Source of the DNA: CAZIDL01 sp964537825 | GTDB taxonomy: Bacteria > Bacteroidota > Bacteroidia > Flavobacteriales_D > CAYVSK01 | NCBI GenBank assembly: GCA_964537825.1 | Contig: CAZIDL010000015.1 | Coordinates: 1 to 45,876 of the forward strand | Length of the DNA: 45,876 nt | Direction of reading: 5' to 3' | Position numbers and translations under genes: made by a program | Shown here: piece by piece, positions 45,362-45,876 of the stretch | How positions within the stretch are numbered: position 1 is the first letter of the stretch | Layout of the letters: the number at the start of each line of letters is the position of its first letter | The notes under the pieces: model-generated | Database searches by the model: none | What the model saw: only the letters and a program-made list of their open reading frames with translations | What the model was told of the DNA's origin: nothing

Positions 45362-45876
45362 TCAATTCCGCAACGGCTTTCCGGTCTTCGCGATGCTCTC
45401 CATCCGTTTCAATGTTTTCTGTTCGCCACAAAGTTCCAGGAAAGCCTTTCGCTCCAGGTCGAGGAGATAGCTTTCCGACACTTCGGTGATCTCGGAAAGG
45501 GGTCCCCCGCAGATCACGTGGCCCAGCTTCTCCGAGATCTTCTGATCGTGCTCCGTGATGTAGTTGCCCGAAAGCATCGCATCCGCTCCGGCATAGACCA
45601 CGCCGAGGCCTTCGTTCCCCAGCACGCGGATGTCCTTGCGTTCGCTCGGCTGCACGTAACCTTTCTCGGCCAGTTCGAGCACAGCCTTCTTGGCCACGAG
45701 GAAATGGTGATCGCGGCTGACGACCACTTCATCCTGTCCTCTCCGTAAGTACCCGTGCTCAAAGCCTTCTTCGGCCGAAGTGGCCACCTTGGCCTGACCG
45801 ATCGTAAGGAAGCGGTTCTGGAGGGTGTTCACGCGGATATCCCCCTTCTCCATATCGTCGGAGGCGCGGAGAGCGA
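45362..45876 (-). CDS. 3-Hydroxyacyl-CoA dehydrogenase/enoyl-CoA hydratase, C-terminal part
   Basis: Only the last 171 residues are in the window; the frame continues past the right edge (ALRASDDM precedes the first visible Met at 45853, which is not the start). The ending LDLERKAFLELCGEQKTLKR and KTGKPLRN matches the C-terminus of the FadN-type fused enoyl-CoA hydratase/3-hydroxyacyl-CoA dehydrogenase common in Bacteroidota fatty-acid degradation operons. Catalytic residues lie outside the window, so activity cannot be judged. The 141-nt gap to the thiolase holds the inverted repeat. Confidence 0.88.
   Translation of the reverse strand, partial: ALRASDDMEKGDIRVNTLQNRFLTIGQAKVATSAEEGFEHGYLRRGQDEVVVSRDHHFLVAKKAVLELAEKGYVQPSERKDIRVLGNEGLGVVYAGADAMLSGNYITEHDQKISEKLGHVICGGPLSEITEVSESYLLDLERKAFLELCGEQKTLKRMESIAKTGKPLRN

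Overview
The window looks like about 46 kb of chromosome from a member of the Bacteroidota, most likely Flavobacteriales-like. The pointers are type IX secretion (T9SS) sorting domains, a SprB-repeat adhesin followed by a PorP/SprF-family gene, the order of the cell-division/cell-wall (dcw) cluster, a DUF5686 outer-membrane protein, and several upstream elements matching the Bacteroidota -7 consensus TAnnTTTG. By eye the GC content is near 50%, high for this order. I see no tRNA, rRNA, CRISPR array, insertion sequence, prophage or recognisable defence island.

Layout. (1) 1-9940, plus strand: the 3' 9 kb of a giant secreted adhesin with 34 complete SprB modules of about 80 residues plus the end of another, closed by a type B T9SS sorting domain, then its likely outer-membrane partner (PorP/SprF family). 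(2) 10005-12891, plus: prfB with an intact programmed +1 frameshift, an ArsC-family reductase and fumC. (3) 12882-14779, minus: a 48-residue lipoprotein, a SprT-like metalloprotein and manC, probably one operon. (4) 14882-16383, plus: mlaE and mlaF, ended by a strong two-way hairpin. (5) 16480-19080, minus: a secreted protein with a type A T9SS sorting domain. (6) 19177-34519, minus: a compact dcw operon transcribed mraZ-rsmH-ftsL-ftsI-murE-mraY-murD-ftsW-murG-murC-ftsQ-ftsA-ftsZ, preceded by three MraZ boxes at exact 10-nt spacing. (7) 34872-38247, plus: alpha/beta hydrolase, engB-type GTPase and an M1 metallopeptidase. (8) 38252-42126, minus: a PAS histidine-kinase-like protein with a degraded ATPase domain and a DUF5686 protein. 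(9) 42232-45876, minus: fatty-acid beta-oxidation genes (3-hydroxyacyl-CoA dehydrogenase, cut by the window end; thiolase; acyl-CoA dehydrogenase).

How the genes work together. The dcw operon makes lipid II from UDP-MurNAc precursors (MurC, D, E, MraY, MurG) and delivers it to the septum (FtsW, FtsI, FtsL, FtsQ, FtsA, FtsZ). The adhesin, its SprF-like partner and the 866-residue protein are probable T9SS clients or components, but the secretion machine itself is not here. The beta-oxidation genes form a normal operon.

Most of the window is housekeeping. The most interesting signals are inside the adhesin: two of the four module cysteines are always present or absent together across all 34 modules, a variant module and its own linker recur as two-module blocks, and arginine is absent for about the first 1,400 residues. 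The degenerate histidine kinase is the next best lead. I found no clear new multi-gene system.
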